Origin: Candidatus Dadabacteria bacterium UBA1144
GTDB taxonomy: Bacteria > Desulfobacterota_D > UBA1144
NCBI GenBank assembly: GCA_002311855.1
Contig: DCAB01000012.1
Coordinates: 99,605-163,604, forward strand
Length of the DNA stretch: 64,000 bases
Direction of reading: 5' to 3'
Both the position numbers and the translations under genes were made by a program. The number at the start of each line of letters is the position of its first letter. Within the stretch, counting starts at the first letter, position 1. The notes below the pieces were generated by a model, which was not told the DNA's origin, did no database searches, and worked only from the letters and a program-made list of their open reading frames with translations. Below are positions 1-8,031 of the stretch, piece by piece.

Positions 1-219
1 TTGCCCTACAGGTTTTGTGTGCTTAAAAATTTTTTGAATCTCATCTGGTGTTGCACATGTCGAGATATCGAATTCTTCAGGAGATTCCCCTAAACAAAGA
101 TCTCTAACAGCTCCGCCGACTATAAAAGCACTGTGGTTGTTCTTTTTTAACTTATTAACAATCTTTTTAGCAGCTTGGAATTTTTCGTTATTTTTGATTG
201 AATCAGTTAATTGAATCAT
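1..219 (-). CDS. CCA tRNA nucleotidyltransferase / poly(A) polymerase family, N-terminal part (cut by window edge)
   Basis: Translating the minus strand from an ATG at 217-219 gives 73 residues that run off the window edge. Residues 33-40 read IVGGAVRD, the nucleotide-binding signature of class II CCA-adding enzymes and bacterial poly(A) polymerases, followed by the nucleotidyltransferase strand around residues 46-58. These enzymes add CCA or A tails to RNA 3' ends in the cytoplasm. The metal-binding DxD of the family appears here as E49-F50-D51, so the first acidic residue is Glu rather than Asp. The missing C-terminus prevents choosing between CCA-adding enzyme and poly(A) polymerase. No neighbour in the window is functionally linked. 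Confidence 0.8.
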   Translation of the reverse strand, partial: MIQLTDSIKNNEKFQAAKKIVNKLKKNNHSAFIVGGAVRDLCLGESPEEFDISTCATPDEIQKIFKHTKPVGQ

Positions 220-285
220 TTTGTCATATTGTTTCTAATAAACACTAATGTATATTATAGACAAAATCTAATTTAAATAAATCAC

Positions 286-1233
286 ATGATAAGTATTCAA
301 GAAGTAAAGAAATCTTTTCAAAATAATGGGTCAAAATTAATATATCAATTTTTAGATGGATTGAACTGGAAACAGCTAACCTATAAAGATATCAACTCAA
401 ATATCGACTATGTACTTTCTTATCTCATTGCTAATAAAATAACAAACAAGAGAGTTCTAAGTTTATCAATGAATTGCCTAGATTCATTTATTCTTGAATC
501 TTCTCTTTCATCTTTAGGTTGCGATATAAGTTTCTTTGACGAGAGACTAAGTCAGACTTTGGATATCAAAAGGAGTTTTGATATCATCATCATTGACGAT
601 ATAGAAAAACTATCGAGCAATCCTATGGTTAAAAGATTACTTGATGAAGAAAACGAAATAATATCAATCAAACATTTTAAAAATATTACAGATTATAAGC
701 AAAAAGTTAAATCAATAAAAAATATACACAAGATGGGTTTATTATCAAAAAGGAGGCTCGATGATAATCCAGAAGATTATTTGAAGAATATTAGAAAAAA
801 AAATTTTGTGGAATTTATAAATCACGAAAATTGTATTGAAGTTAACATCGAGGATTTCTTTGCAATCATTGGTGAATACGAAAACATTTTTGATAGTATC
901 AATGAAAAAGAGTTTTCTTCCTCTTTGTATTTAAAACCAGATTTATTTTCGAAATCTATTAATCATCTATTTCTTTTATCATCCAACAAATTTACCAATA
1001 ACAATTCTTTAATCTCGTTTCTTAATAATGCAAATGAAATCATGCCAAAGAACTTAGTAATCGATTCTGAAAGCATCGACAACTTAGTAAAAATTAGCAA
1101 GGACAGCGGCGTCAAATTAATAGACTTATTGGGATCTAGGGTAAAAAGGATAATTACATATAATTATGCCAATGGTAACAATATCGGAATAATTAAAAGC
1201 AATGGAATAGAAATTTTTAATTCGCCTCTATAA
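286..1233 (+). CDS. Degenerate acyl-CoA synthetase (ANL superfamily)-like protein, probable pseudoenzyme
   Basis: This 315-residue protein starts at an ATG. Residues about 30-80 (LTYKDINSNIDYVLSYL, then a hydrophobic helix) resemble the opening of AMP-forming acyl-CoA synthetases, and the C-terminal part (LLGSRVKRIITYNYANG, about residues 280-296) resembles the LLGGRLRxxxSGGAPL stretch of long-chain acyl-CoA synthetases. The serine/glycine-rich ATP loop (TSGTTGxPKG) and the YGxTE motif are absent, and the protein is about half the usual length of 550-650 residues. The frame is intact and without stops, so this looks like a maintained, non-adenylating descendant rather than a fresh pseudogene. 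Its function is unknown. The family assignment is inference from weak similarity. Confidence 0.55.
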   Translation: MISIQEVKKSFQNNGSKLIYQFLDGLNWKQLTYKDINSNIDYVLSYLIANKITNKRVLSLSMNCLDSFILESSLSSLGCDISFFDERLSQTLDIKRSFDIIIIDDIEKLSSNPMVKRLLDEENEIISIKHFKNITDYKQKVKSIKNIHKMGLLSKRRLDDNPEDYLKNIRKKNFVEFINHENCIEVNIEDFFAIIGEYENIFDSINEKEFSSSLYLKPDLFSKSINHLFLLSSNKFTNNNSLISFLNNANEIMPKNLVIDSESIDNLVKISKDSGVKLIDLLGSRVKRIITYNYANGNNIGIIKSNGIEIFNSPL

Positions 1234-1902
1234 TTAGATTTTTGCAATCTGTTTTGCCATCGGGAAAATACTACTTATTACATTTGCTATAGCAACGGCT
1301 ATATCCATGTGCTCTTTTTGCGTTCCATGACCACTTCTAAGTTCAATATAATGAACCCAGCTTCTCAATGTTCCATTCATATACATTCTGCTAACGGTAT
1401 TACCTTCTGGCAATACGGATCTAGCTTGTTCTTTAGCGATACCATTCTCAATAGCCCAACTATAGGTCTCTTTCGCAATTTCAATCAATTTTAATTGTCT
1501 TTCGTTCCACTCTTTTATTAGAGATGCATCATCGGTTTCAATAGAATTTTGTCTATTTTCCTTATCTTGGAGTCTAGCTTGTCTTGTCACAAATGATAAA
1601 TTTGTAGTTGGATCGGCATATCTTTGACTGAATTCCTGAAAACTAAACGATCTATGCCTAAGAATTTGTCTTGCGATATCTCTTGTTGTTTCAATTTCAA
1701 TACATGCGCTTACCATTTCTAAGGGTGACCAATGCTTATTGGTAATTAGATAAGTAATTAATCTCTCACTTGTTTCAGTGTTAATCTGGTTTGATGGATT
1801 AGAAACTCTTGCACAGAAAGCAATCAATTCCTGGACATTGGAGATTCCTTCATCTTGAAATTCGTCGGTTGGTTTCGAGTAACTTACTAATCTTATCTTC
1901 AT
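1234..1902 (-). CDS. thyX: Flavin-dependent thymidylate synthase ThyX
   Basis: This 222-residue protein makes dTMP from dUMP using methylene-tetrahydrofolate and reduced FAD, replacing ThyA. The ThyX signature is clear: R82-H83-R84 followed seven residues later by S92 (RHRSFSFQEFSQR). The C-terminal region contains the substrate-binding LRSGHGTQKEH stretch at about 187-197, matching the family's LRxxxxAQxE element. Length is typical. It begins at an ATG and ends directly against the stop of the convergent gene before it. It lies 3 bases downstream of the sirtuin-like gene on the same strand, so the two are probably co-transcribed. No thyA is seen in the window. Confidence 0.95.
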   Translation of the reverse strand: MKIRLVSYSKPTDEFQDEGISNVQELIAFCARVSNPSNQINTETSERLITYLITNKHWSPLEMVSACIEIETTRDIARQILRHRSFSFQEFSQRYADPTTNLSFVTRQARLQDKENRQNSIETDDASLIKEWNERQLKLIEIAKETYSWAIENGIAKEQARSVLPEGNTVSRMYMNGTLRSWVHYIELRSGHGTQKEHMDIAVAIANVISSIFPMAKQIAKI

Positions 1903-1905
1903 TTT

Positions 1906-2664
1906 CTAAATAATTTTGTTGTTTAGAGATTCTAGCATTATATCTAAAAAATTATCTAAAGAATAATTAATAAAATTTAGATTCATCATATTAGAATCCA
2001 TATTCTCGTATTTCTCGCCTGATTGATCAACAATATATATTTCTTTGTTTCTTTTGCGAACTATTTCAATAAAAGAGTACGTCATAGGGGAGATTTGATC
2101 AGCCACCAATATAGTCAAATTGTCACACTTATTTAGTAGCATCCAAGAATCTCTCAAGTCCCATTGGGCAATATCTTGCCCCTTGAAAGGCATACTTGGT
2201 TTTAATATATTACTTCTGCACGAAATACACGTAATATCATCTTGGTTTTTAACAACTGACTCCATGCTTTTGTCCATTCCACAAGTTGAACAATACACCC
2301 AGTTAATATTACCCTCTAGGTCAATAACATTTTGTGAATTATTTAATGTTAGTATTCCGTCTATATTGAGATTAATTATTCCAACTACATTTGGAGATTT
2401 CTTAATTTCCAAAATCCTCTGATACCTACTAGAAACTGTAAATGGATATTCATCTTTCAGAATATGAATAATGTTATCAAAATATTCATTTCTAATTTTT
2501 TCATTAGTTCTAAAATCCTTGATTGAGGGTCGTTTTTCATAACTAAATAGCACTTCGAATTTACCTTCTTCGTAAAAATTCTTCTCTATAATGAGAGCAA
2601 TTTGATTGAATTGAGAGAAGTCTTCAATTAGAATATTTTTGTCCATTTGTTCTAATATTATCAT
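1906..2664 (-). CDS. Sirtuin (SIR2)-like protein with a lost catalytic histidine
   Basis: This 252-residue protein has the plan of a sirtuin NAD-dependent deacylase: an INLNIDGILTL segment (about 97-107) where sirtuins have TQNxDxLH, then a zinc ribbon with C125/C128 and C146/C149, followed by ILKPSMPFKGQDI, which parallels the family's LKPxVVxFGE. However, the catalytic histidine of the ELHG motif is replaced by Glu (DLEG, E117), and the N-terminal NAD motif GAGxSxxSGIPDFR is not recognisable. Deacylase activity is therefore doubtful; a structural or NAD-sensing role is possible but unproven. An alternative ATG lies six codons in (2646). The first ATG shares bases with the divergent DUF971 gene. 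It probably forms an operon with thyX. Confidence 0.65.
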   Translation of the reverse strand: MIILEQMDKNILIEDFSQFNQIALIIEKNFYEEGKFEVLFSYEKRPSIKDFRTNEKIRNEYFDNIIHILKDEYPFTVSSRYQRILEIKKSPNVVGIINLNIDGILTLNNSQNVIDLEGNINWVYCSTCGMDKSMESVVKNQDDITCISCRSNILKPSMPFKGQDIAQWDLRDSWMLLNKCDNLTILVADQISPMTYSFIEIVRKRNKEIYIVDQSGEKYENMDSNMMNLNFINYSLDNFLDIMLESLNNKII

Positions 2665-2974
2665 GAGTGTAGATATTATAAAATTTGAACTTCTAAATAA
2701 GAATGTATTATCAATCTTGTGGAGTGATTCTCATCTAAGCTACATTTTAACAAAAGATTTAAGAAATTCATGCCCTTGTGCTACTTGTAGGACAGCGAAA
2801 AAGGGGTTTAAAAAATCCTTGCCTATTCTCCCATCCGAGAGCTACAATATCATTAATTCAGAAAGAGTAGGGAAATATGCCCTCCAATTCAAATGGGAGG
2901 ATGGTCATCGGACCGGAATCTTTTCTTATGTATTACTTAAAAAATTGTGCACTTGCATCGAATGTCAAAATTAA
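2663..2974 (+). CDS. DUF971 (GBBH-like N-terminal domain) protein
   Basis: This 103-residue protein matches the DUF971 family: a core W-S-D-x-H near residue 21, then LRNSCPCATCR with three cysteines, and a C-terminal WEDGHRTGIFS segment with a final CTCIEC pair. The same domain forms the N-terminus of gamma-butyrobetaine hydroxylase and is fused to Mrp/ApbC ATPases in some bacteria, which links it loosely to metal or Fe-S handling; the biochemical role is unknown. I chose the ATG at 2663 rather than the upstream TTG at 2639 because it gives the normal family N-terminus. It overlaps the divergent gene's first codon and converges on queE with a 4-base overlap. Confidence 0.85.
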   Translation: MSVDIIKFELLNKNVLSILWSDSHLSYILTKDLRNSCPCATCRTAKKGFKKSLPILPSESYNIINSERVGKYALQFKWEDGHRTGIFSYVLLKKLCTCIECQN

Positions 2975-3615
2975 ATTCCTCTAATATCGCCCCATATAAT
3001 TTTATGTAACTGAGGGAGGACTCTGACTTTCAAGTTATCTTCTAAAATTAAATCCGCTAGAAAAGATATATTGGCACCATAAACCGGCTGAAAAATAATT
3101 TTCGCTCTAAAATTTTTATCAGTAATTATTTTTCTTGCATATTCATAATCGTTTTTATCGCTAATTACAAATTTGATCTGATCTTTTTCTTGTAATGACT
3201 CAAGAATAGAAAAATTCGTTTTCTTTTCCATTTTAGATGCGGGACATTTACAATCCATACTGATTAAAACATTTAAATCATGGAATATATGACTAGGTTT
3301 TATGTGGCCTGCCGTTTCTAGTAATATTTTGAATTTTCTTTGGATTAAAGCATCAACTAAGACGATTAATGTATCCTGCTGGAGGAGAGGCTCTCCTCCA
3401 GTTATACAAATATTTTTACAATTTAATGATTCAATTTTTTGAATTAAATCACCCACTTTTAAATCTTTATAATCTTCTCCCTCAACTGCGTACATTGAAT
3501 CGCACCAAGTACATCTTAAATCACAACCGAAAAGCCTAAGGAAAATTGTTGGGACTCCTATCTGAATCCCCTCTCCTTGAATAGAGAAAAAAATTTCATT
3601 AACTCTTAATTTCAT
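2971..3615 (-). CDS. queE: 7-carboxy-7-deazaguanine synthase QueE
   Basis: This 214-residue radical SAM enzyme converts 6-carboxy-tetrahydropterin to 7-carboxy-7-deazaguanine in queuosine/preQ0 synthesis. The N-terminus FFSIQGEGIQIGVPTIFLRL is diagnostic, followed by the cluster-binding CxxxCxxC at C31, C35 and C38, and the SAM-binding ITGGEPLLQ at about residues 72-80. Length fits the short QueE form. Its first 17 bases overlap the 3' end of queC, so the two are translationally coupled and supply consecutive steps of the pathway. QueD and folE are not in the window. Confidence 0.95.
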   Translation of the reverse strand: MKLRVNEIFFSIQGEGIQIGVPTIFLRLFGCDLRCTWCDSMYAVEGEDYKDLKVGDLIQKIESLNCKNICITGGEPLLQQDTLIVLVDALIQRKFKILLETAGHIKPSHIFHDLNVLISMDCKCPASKMEKKTNFSILESLQEKDQIKFVISDKNDYEYARKIITDKNFRAKIIFQPVYGANISFLADLILEDNLKVRVLPQLHKIIWGDIRGI

Positions 3616-4330
3616 AATTTTTTGTTTTTGGTAGTTTCATCAATTTTTCAGATACAGCTCTTAGGACCAGTGGATCGGGAAGTTTTGCTTCTTCAAAGGC
3701 CTTTGATCTTAGAATATTTGCATGATCTTTAGAAGATGGGGGATATCTACCATCATAACTTGTGTGTGTATATGCAAGCGACGACCAACATGGCTCCCCT
3801 AAACTTTTTGCTAATTTTACAATTTCAGATTTTCTTAAATTTATGACTGGTGTTAAAACGTCAATTTTTTTTTCCAAAGATAATGAAATTGTTTTTTCCA
3901 CACTATCTATAAAATCTTGCCTACAATCTGGATAACCACCAAAATCTTCCTGGCAAACTCCTAGTATCACAGTTGAAATGCTTTTCGAATAAGCTTTGTT
4001 TGCCGCAATTGACAAGAAAAGCAGATTTCTTGCGGGTACGAATGTTTTTTGTATTCCAGTGGCAAAATCTTCGATGTTATCATGCAACTCCAGTCTTTCA
4101 TTATGATTTGTTAGTGGAGATTTTCCATCAAATATACCTCCGATATCAATTACCTCATAATCTTTAACCCCAGCAAGTTGCACTATCTTGATAGCCGAAT
4201 CAATTTCTATTTTGTGAAGTTGATTATAATTAAATGTTATGGCTGAACAAGAATAGCCCCGGCTCATAGCCCAAAAAAGACAGGTGGTAGAATCTTGCCC
4301 ACCACTTAAAATAATTAATGCTTTTTTCAT
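3599..4330 (-). CDS. queC: 7-cyano-7-deazaguanine synthase QueC, zinc-cysteine-less variant
   Basis: This 243-residue ATP-dependent enzyme converts 7-carboxy-7-deazaguanine to preQ0. The PP-loop SGGQDSTTC is at residues 9-17, and the FVPARNLLFLSIA segment (97-109) is typical. The C-terminal zinc site is unusual: in standard QueC it reads HTCYNG..PPCGKCHAC, while here the equivalent positions are S191, S199, D202 and N205, so all four zinc-ligand cysteines are replaced while the surrounding sequence (PP, HA, LR, K-FEEA, PDPL) is kept. It could be a stable zinc-free subfamily rather than a dead gene, since the rest is well conserved and it is coupled to queE. Confidence 0.93.
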   Translation of the reverse strand: MKKALIILSGGQDSTTCLFWAMSRGYSCSAITFNYNQLHKIEIDSAIKIVQLAGVKDYEVIDIGGIFDGKSPLTNHNERLELHDNIEDFATGIQKTFVPARNLLFLSIAANKAYSKSISTVILGVCQEDFGGYPDCRQDFIDSVEKTISLSLEKKIDVLTPVINLRKSEIVKLAKSLGEPCWSSLAYTHTSYDGRYPPSSKDHANILRSKAFEEAKLPDPLVLRAVSEKLMKLPKTKNYEIKS

Positions 4331-4354
4331 AGATTTCTCAATTATTATTATATA

Positions 4355-4795
4355 ATGGATAAGATTAGAAAAGTAGAAGTTTCTGATCTGGATACAATTT
4401 GCAATTTAGAACAAATATTCTTCTTGGATTATTGGAGTAAAAACCAGATTTTAAATCAAATCTCGTGTGAAAAGAATATTAATTTTTGCATTGAAAGCGA
4501 TTCCAAGATAGTTGCTTACATATTTGCACGATATTACTTAGATTTTACTGAAATATTGAAAATCGGCGTTTCTAGAGGATTTAGAAAAGTCGGACTAGCA
4601 TCAATTCTTATGAAAGAAATAGAATTATTATGTTTAAATATGAAAATTAAAAAAATTTTATTAGAAGTAAGAGAAGCAAATATTGCTGCAGTAAGTCTTT
4701 ATAAAAAATTGAATTATAAAATTGATGGGATAAGAAAGAATTACTACAAGAAATATAATGATGATGGAATTTTAATGAGTAAAAAATTAATTTGA
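4355..4795 (+). CDS. rimI: GNAT N-acetyltransferase, RimI-type
   Basis: This 146-residue single-domain GNAT protein has the acetyl-CoA-binding motif RGFRKVGLAS at about residues 75-84 (RxxGxG/A) and the RimI-type tail LEVREANIAAVSLYKKLNY...G.RK.YY.....G.LM. RimI acetylates the N-terminal alanine of ribosomal protein S18, and related proteins act on other N-termini. Length matches RimI (about 148 residues). It stands alone between divergent queC and convergent mcmA, which it overlaps by 9 bases. Exact substrate is inference. Confidence 0.8.
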   Translation: MDKIRKVEVSDLDTICNLEQIFFLDYWSKNQILNQISCEKNINFCIESDSKIVAYIFARYYLDFTEILKIGVSRGFRKVGLASILMKEIELLCLNMKIKKILLEVREANIAAVSLYKKLNYKIDGIRKNYYKKYNDDGILMSKKLI

Positions 4796-6412
4796 CCCTT
4801 TGAATCTGCCATAAACTTCTACTAGCGAAGAAGTCATCTCGCCAATCGTACAATACTCACTAACCGCTTCAACAATATAAGGCATTATGTTCTTGTCTTG
4901 CCTAGCAGCATTCTCGAGATTTTTAAGACAAATCTGAATATTTTTAGAGTTTCTTCTTTCTTTTAATTTATTTAATTTTTTTATCTGATTAGACTCTAAA
5001 TTAGAATCAATTTCTTGAATTGGAGGTACCTTTTCATTTGTTACTACAAAATCATTTACTCCCACAACTATTCTTTCTTTTTTTTCTAATTCAATTTGAA
5101 AATTAAAAGATGAATCTTCAATCTCTCCCTGAATATAATTTTCTTCAATGCATTTAATCATTCCACCTTTGCCTTTGATGATTTCTAAATATTCATATAC
5201 TTTCTTTTCTATTTCATCCGTTAGGTGCTCAATCAAATAAGAACCAGCCAGGGGATCAATCGAATCGGCAACTTCTGACTCATATGCCAAGATTTGTTGT
5301 GTTCTTAGTGCTATTATCGCAGAATCTTCAGTAGGTAAGCCTAGTGCTTCATCAAAGGAGTTGGTATGCAAAGATTGAGTGCCTCCCAAAACAGCCGTCA
5401 TAGCTTGCATTGCCGTTCTAACAATATTATTTAATGGTTGTTGAGCTGTAAGAGTTACCCCACCAGTTTGAGAATGGACTCTAAATTTACATGCATCATC
5501 ATCTGTTATATTGAAATTGTTTTTTAATATATTTGACCATATTCTTCTTGCTGATCGATATTTTGAAATTTCTTCAAAAAAATTGTTGTGAACAGCAAAA
5601 AAGAAAGAAACTCTCTTACAAATTTGTGTGATATCTAGATCTCTTGATTGAGCAATCTCAAGATACTCTATCGCATCCGCAATCATAAAAGCCAATTCTT
5701 GAACAGCTGTGGAACCAGCCTCCCTAATATGATAACCACTTACACTAATTGGATTCCACTTTGGAACATGATCTTTGCAATACCCCATAATATCAACGGT
5801 AATTTTTACAGAGGGTTTTGGTGGAAACACGTACGTCCCTCTCGCGATAAATTCTTTAAGCAAATCATTTTGAACAGTTCCGGTTATTTTATCCATGGGC
5901 ACACCTTGTTTTTTAGCTGTAATTATATACATGGCTAATAACATTGAAGCCGTTGCATTGATAGTCATGGATGTCGAAACTTTATCCAAAGGAACCCCTT
6001 CAAGAAGTGTTTCCATATCTTGTAATGAATCTATTGCGACTCCAACTTTGCCAACCTCACCTTTGCTAATTGCCGCATCTGAATCATATCCCATTTGTGT
6101 AGGTAAATCGAAAGCAACGCTTAAACCTGTTTGACCTTCATCAAGCAAATATTTAAATCTTTTGTTGGTTTCCTCAGCCGATCCAAATCCTGCATATTGT
6201 CTCATGGTCCACAACCTACCTCTATACATTGTTGGCTGGATACCTCTAGTAAAAGGAAATTCACCCGGGAGAGAATTTTTACTGTCTAGATTTTTCGAGT
6301 GGTTATTTTGAGTATAGAATCTATCAATCTTAATACCCGAAGTCGTAGAAAAATTTTTTTTTCTTTCTTTTATTTTATTTTTATATTTTTTTTCCCAATC
6401 ACTCTTATTCAC
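4787..6412 (-). CDS. mcmA: Methylmalonyl-CoA mutase, catalytic (large) subunit without B12 domain
   Basis: This 541-residue protein is the TIM-barrel catalytic subunit of an adenosylcobalamin-dependent acyl-CoA mutase, interconverting (R)-methylmalonyl-CoA and succinyl-CoA. TMYRGRLWTMRQYAGFG (61-77) and the SVSGYHIREAG segment with H228 are family hallmarks. Two residues decide substrate: Y73 in RQY and R191 in IARGTY are those of methylmalonyl-CoA mutase, whereas isobutyryl-CoA mutases have Phe and Gln there. The cobalamin-binding domain is absent and must be a separate subunit encoded outside the window. Translation starts at a GTG two bases after the ispB stop. Cofactor supply links it to the riboswitch/btuB genes at 18.4-21.8 kb. 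Confidence 0.93.
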   Translation of the reverse strand: MNKSDWEKKYKNKIKERKKNFSTTSGIKIDRFYTQNNHSKNLDSKNSLPGEFPFTRGIQPTMYRGRLWTMRQYAGFGSAEETNKRFKYLLDEGQTGLSVAFDLPTQMGYDSDAAISKGEVGKVGVAIDSLQDMETLLEGVPLDKVSTSMTINATASMLLAMYIITAKKQGVPMDKITGTVQNDLLKEFIARGTYVFPPKPSVKITVDIMGYCKDHVPKWNPISVSGYHIREAGSTAVQELAFMIADAIEYLEIAQSRDLDITQICKRVSFFFAVHNNFFEEISKYRSARRIWSNILKNNFNITDDDACKFRVHSQTGGVTLTAQQPLNNIVRTAMQAMTAVLGGTQSLHTNSFDEALGLPTEDSAIIALRTQQILAYESEVADSIDPLAGSYLIEHLTDEIEKKVYEYLEIIKGKGGMIKCIEENYIQGEIEDSSFNFQIELEKKERIVVGVNDFVVTNEKVPPIQEIDSNLESNQIKKLNKLKERRNSKNIQICLKNLENAARQDKNIMPYIVEAVSEYCTIGEMTSSLVEVYGRFKGSN

Positions 6413-6414
6413 TA

Positions 6415-7395
6415 TTAAAACACCCTAGTCGAGTTCTGTTTTGCCAAATTAATCAGTGATTCTTTAAATTGGCTGTCCTTTAAAACTTCTATAGCTGATA
6501 TTGCTTCTAAGGAATAATTATTAGCTATTCTAATGGTTTCTTCAATTGCTTTAGTTCTACCTACGAAACTGTACAGAAAATCTAAATTCTTTTTATTGAA
6601 TTTTTTTTGAACAAGAATTTTTCTTGCTTGTTTAGATTCAATACGAGAGCCCTTATTCAGAGATATAAGAAGAGGCAATGTTACCTTGCCTTGTTTTATA
6701 TCTCCCCCCGAATTTTTTCCCATTTTTTTTGAGTTGCTTACGATATCCAAGACATCATCAATTAATTGATAAGAAATTCCCATATTGTGTCCATAATTTT
6801 TTAATGATTGAACCACCGATCTGCTTCCTTTGGCAAGCAAGGCTCCCATTTCAGATGAAGAAGCGATTAGAGAAGCGGTCTTGAGACCAATCATTTGAAA
6901 ATATATTCTTTCATTAAAATCTATTTTTCTTTTTGATATCATAATATCAAGAATTTGACCGTTGGCCAGTTCTAAAGCTGCGGTAGTTACCGAGTTCATG
7001 ATGTCTTTATTGCTGCATTGGTTAATTAAAAAAAGAGACTTGGCTAAAAGATAATCTCCAGCCAAAACGGATGCATGATCTCCCCATATTGTATTAGCAG
7101 ACTTCAGACCTCTTCTTAATTTTGCTTGATCAACAATGTCATCATGAATTAAGGATGCATTATGGAGCAACTCGACAGAAGCCGATGCCGCAATTAGATT
7201 CTTATCAATCCTTTTATTGATTGATAAGGCGGAGAGCAAAACTATAGAAGGTCGAAATCTTTTGCCGGGTTTTATGATTAAATGCTTTACAATATCTTCA
7301 GAAAGTTCTATTTGACTTGTGATTTGTTTTGTTAAAAGTTTTTCTACTGAAGCAAGATGCTTTTTGATAGGCTGTAGAATTGAATCAAAATCCAT
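6415..7395 (-). CDS. ispB: Polyprenyl diphosphate synthase (octaprenyl type)
   Basis: This 326-residue all-helical trans-prenyltransferase extends farnesyl diphosphate with isopentenyl units to make the side chain of a respiratory quinone. Both aspartate-rich motifs are intact: DDIVD at 85-89 within SLIHDDIVDQAKLRRG and DDVLD at 213-217 within QLIDDVLDIVS. The residues before the first motif (ELLHNASL) are small, consistent with a long-chain product. GKRFRP at 44-49 binds the homoallylic substrate. It lies immediately upstream of mcmA on the same strand with a 2-base gap. Chain length cannot be read with certainty. Confidence 0.92.
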   Translation of the reverse strand: MDFDSILQPIKKHLASVEKLLTKQITSQIELSEDIVKHLIIKPGKRFRPSIVLLSALSINKRIDKNLIAASASVELLHNASLIHDDIVDQAKLRRGLKSANTIWGDHASVLAGDYLLAKSLFLINQCSNKDIMNSVTTAALELANGQILDIMISKRKIDFNERIYFQMIGLKTASLIASSSEMGALLAKGSRSVVQSLKNYGHNMGISYQLIDDVLDIVSNSKKMGKNSGGDIKQGKVTLPLLISLNKGSRIESKQARKILVQKKFNKKNLDFLYSFVGRTKAIEETIRIANNYSLEAISAIEVLKDSQFKESLINLAKQNSTRVF

Positions 7396-7572
7396 TTTTG
7401 TAAGTTATCAGAAAAAATTCATAAGTCAAAATACCATAAAAAATTTAATATGGATATTCAGAGAAATCGTTGAAATTTTACGTATTGACGAAGTAAAACA
7501 AAAATTTGATACTAGAATCTAGGTTTTAGAAAAAAAGAATATGCAATCTAAATGTGAAATTGTTTGCAATTA

Positions 7573-8016
7573 ATGAATATACATGACTATATTTTCTTAA
7601 TTATCGTTTCATTGTTTTCAATTGGTGGCTTCGTTTTTGGGCTAGTGAAAACATTTTCTAATCTTTTTTGTTTTTTTGTTCCATTTATAATTTCATATTT
7701 GGGCTCTGATTTCATACAGGGGGAATTAATAAGAAGGTTTGATTTTTATTCTGGTTTCGGATCTAAATTTCTAGCAACCCTACTGGTATTCATAATCCTT
7801 TATCTCTCATTAAGAATCTTCTTTTTTCTAATTGAATCAATTCTAACATCTCTAAATTTGGGATTGTTGAACAGACTATTAGGATTGTTTTTTGGATTAA
7901 TAGCTGGAAGTCTTTTGGGTTATTTATTTCTAGTAATAGCTTCTAAAATATCAACGCAACAGCCTCTTATATATTTAAAAATTCAGAGTTATTTAGCTGT
8001 TTTTTTAAATATATAA
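7573..8016 (+). CDS. CvpA-family inner-membrane protein
   Basis: This 147-residue protein has four hydrophobic segments (about 5-25, 27-45, 60-85 and 95-120) and the CvpA pattern: an opening DYIFLIIVSLFSIGGFVFGLV and a later NRLLGLFFGLIAGSLLGYL glycine-rich helix. CvpA was named for colicin V production and is now linked to envelope stress resistance, with unknown mechanism. I chose the ATG at 7573 over a TTG three codons earlier. It precedes fbp and may share its transcript. Confidence 0.75.
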   Translation: MNIHDYIFLIIVSLFSIGGFVFGLVKTFSNLFCFFVPFIISYLGSDFIQGELIRRFDFYSGFGSKFLATLLVFIILYLSLRIFFFLIESILTSLNLGLLNRLLGLFFGLIAGSLLGYLFLVIASKISTQQPLIYLKIQSYLAVFLNI

Positions 8017-8031
8017 GTGTATGATTTCAAA

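Noticed and set aside
4787..6412. Isobutyryl-CoA mutase
   Set aside because: The two specificity residues are Tyr and Arg (methylmalonyl-CoA type), not Phe and Gln.
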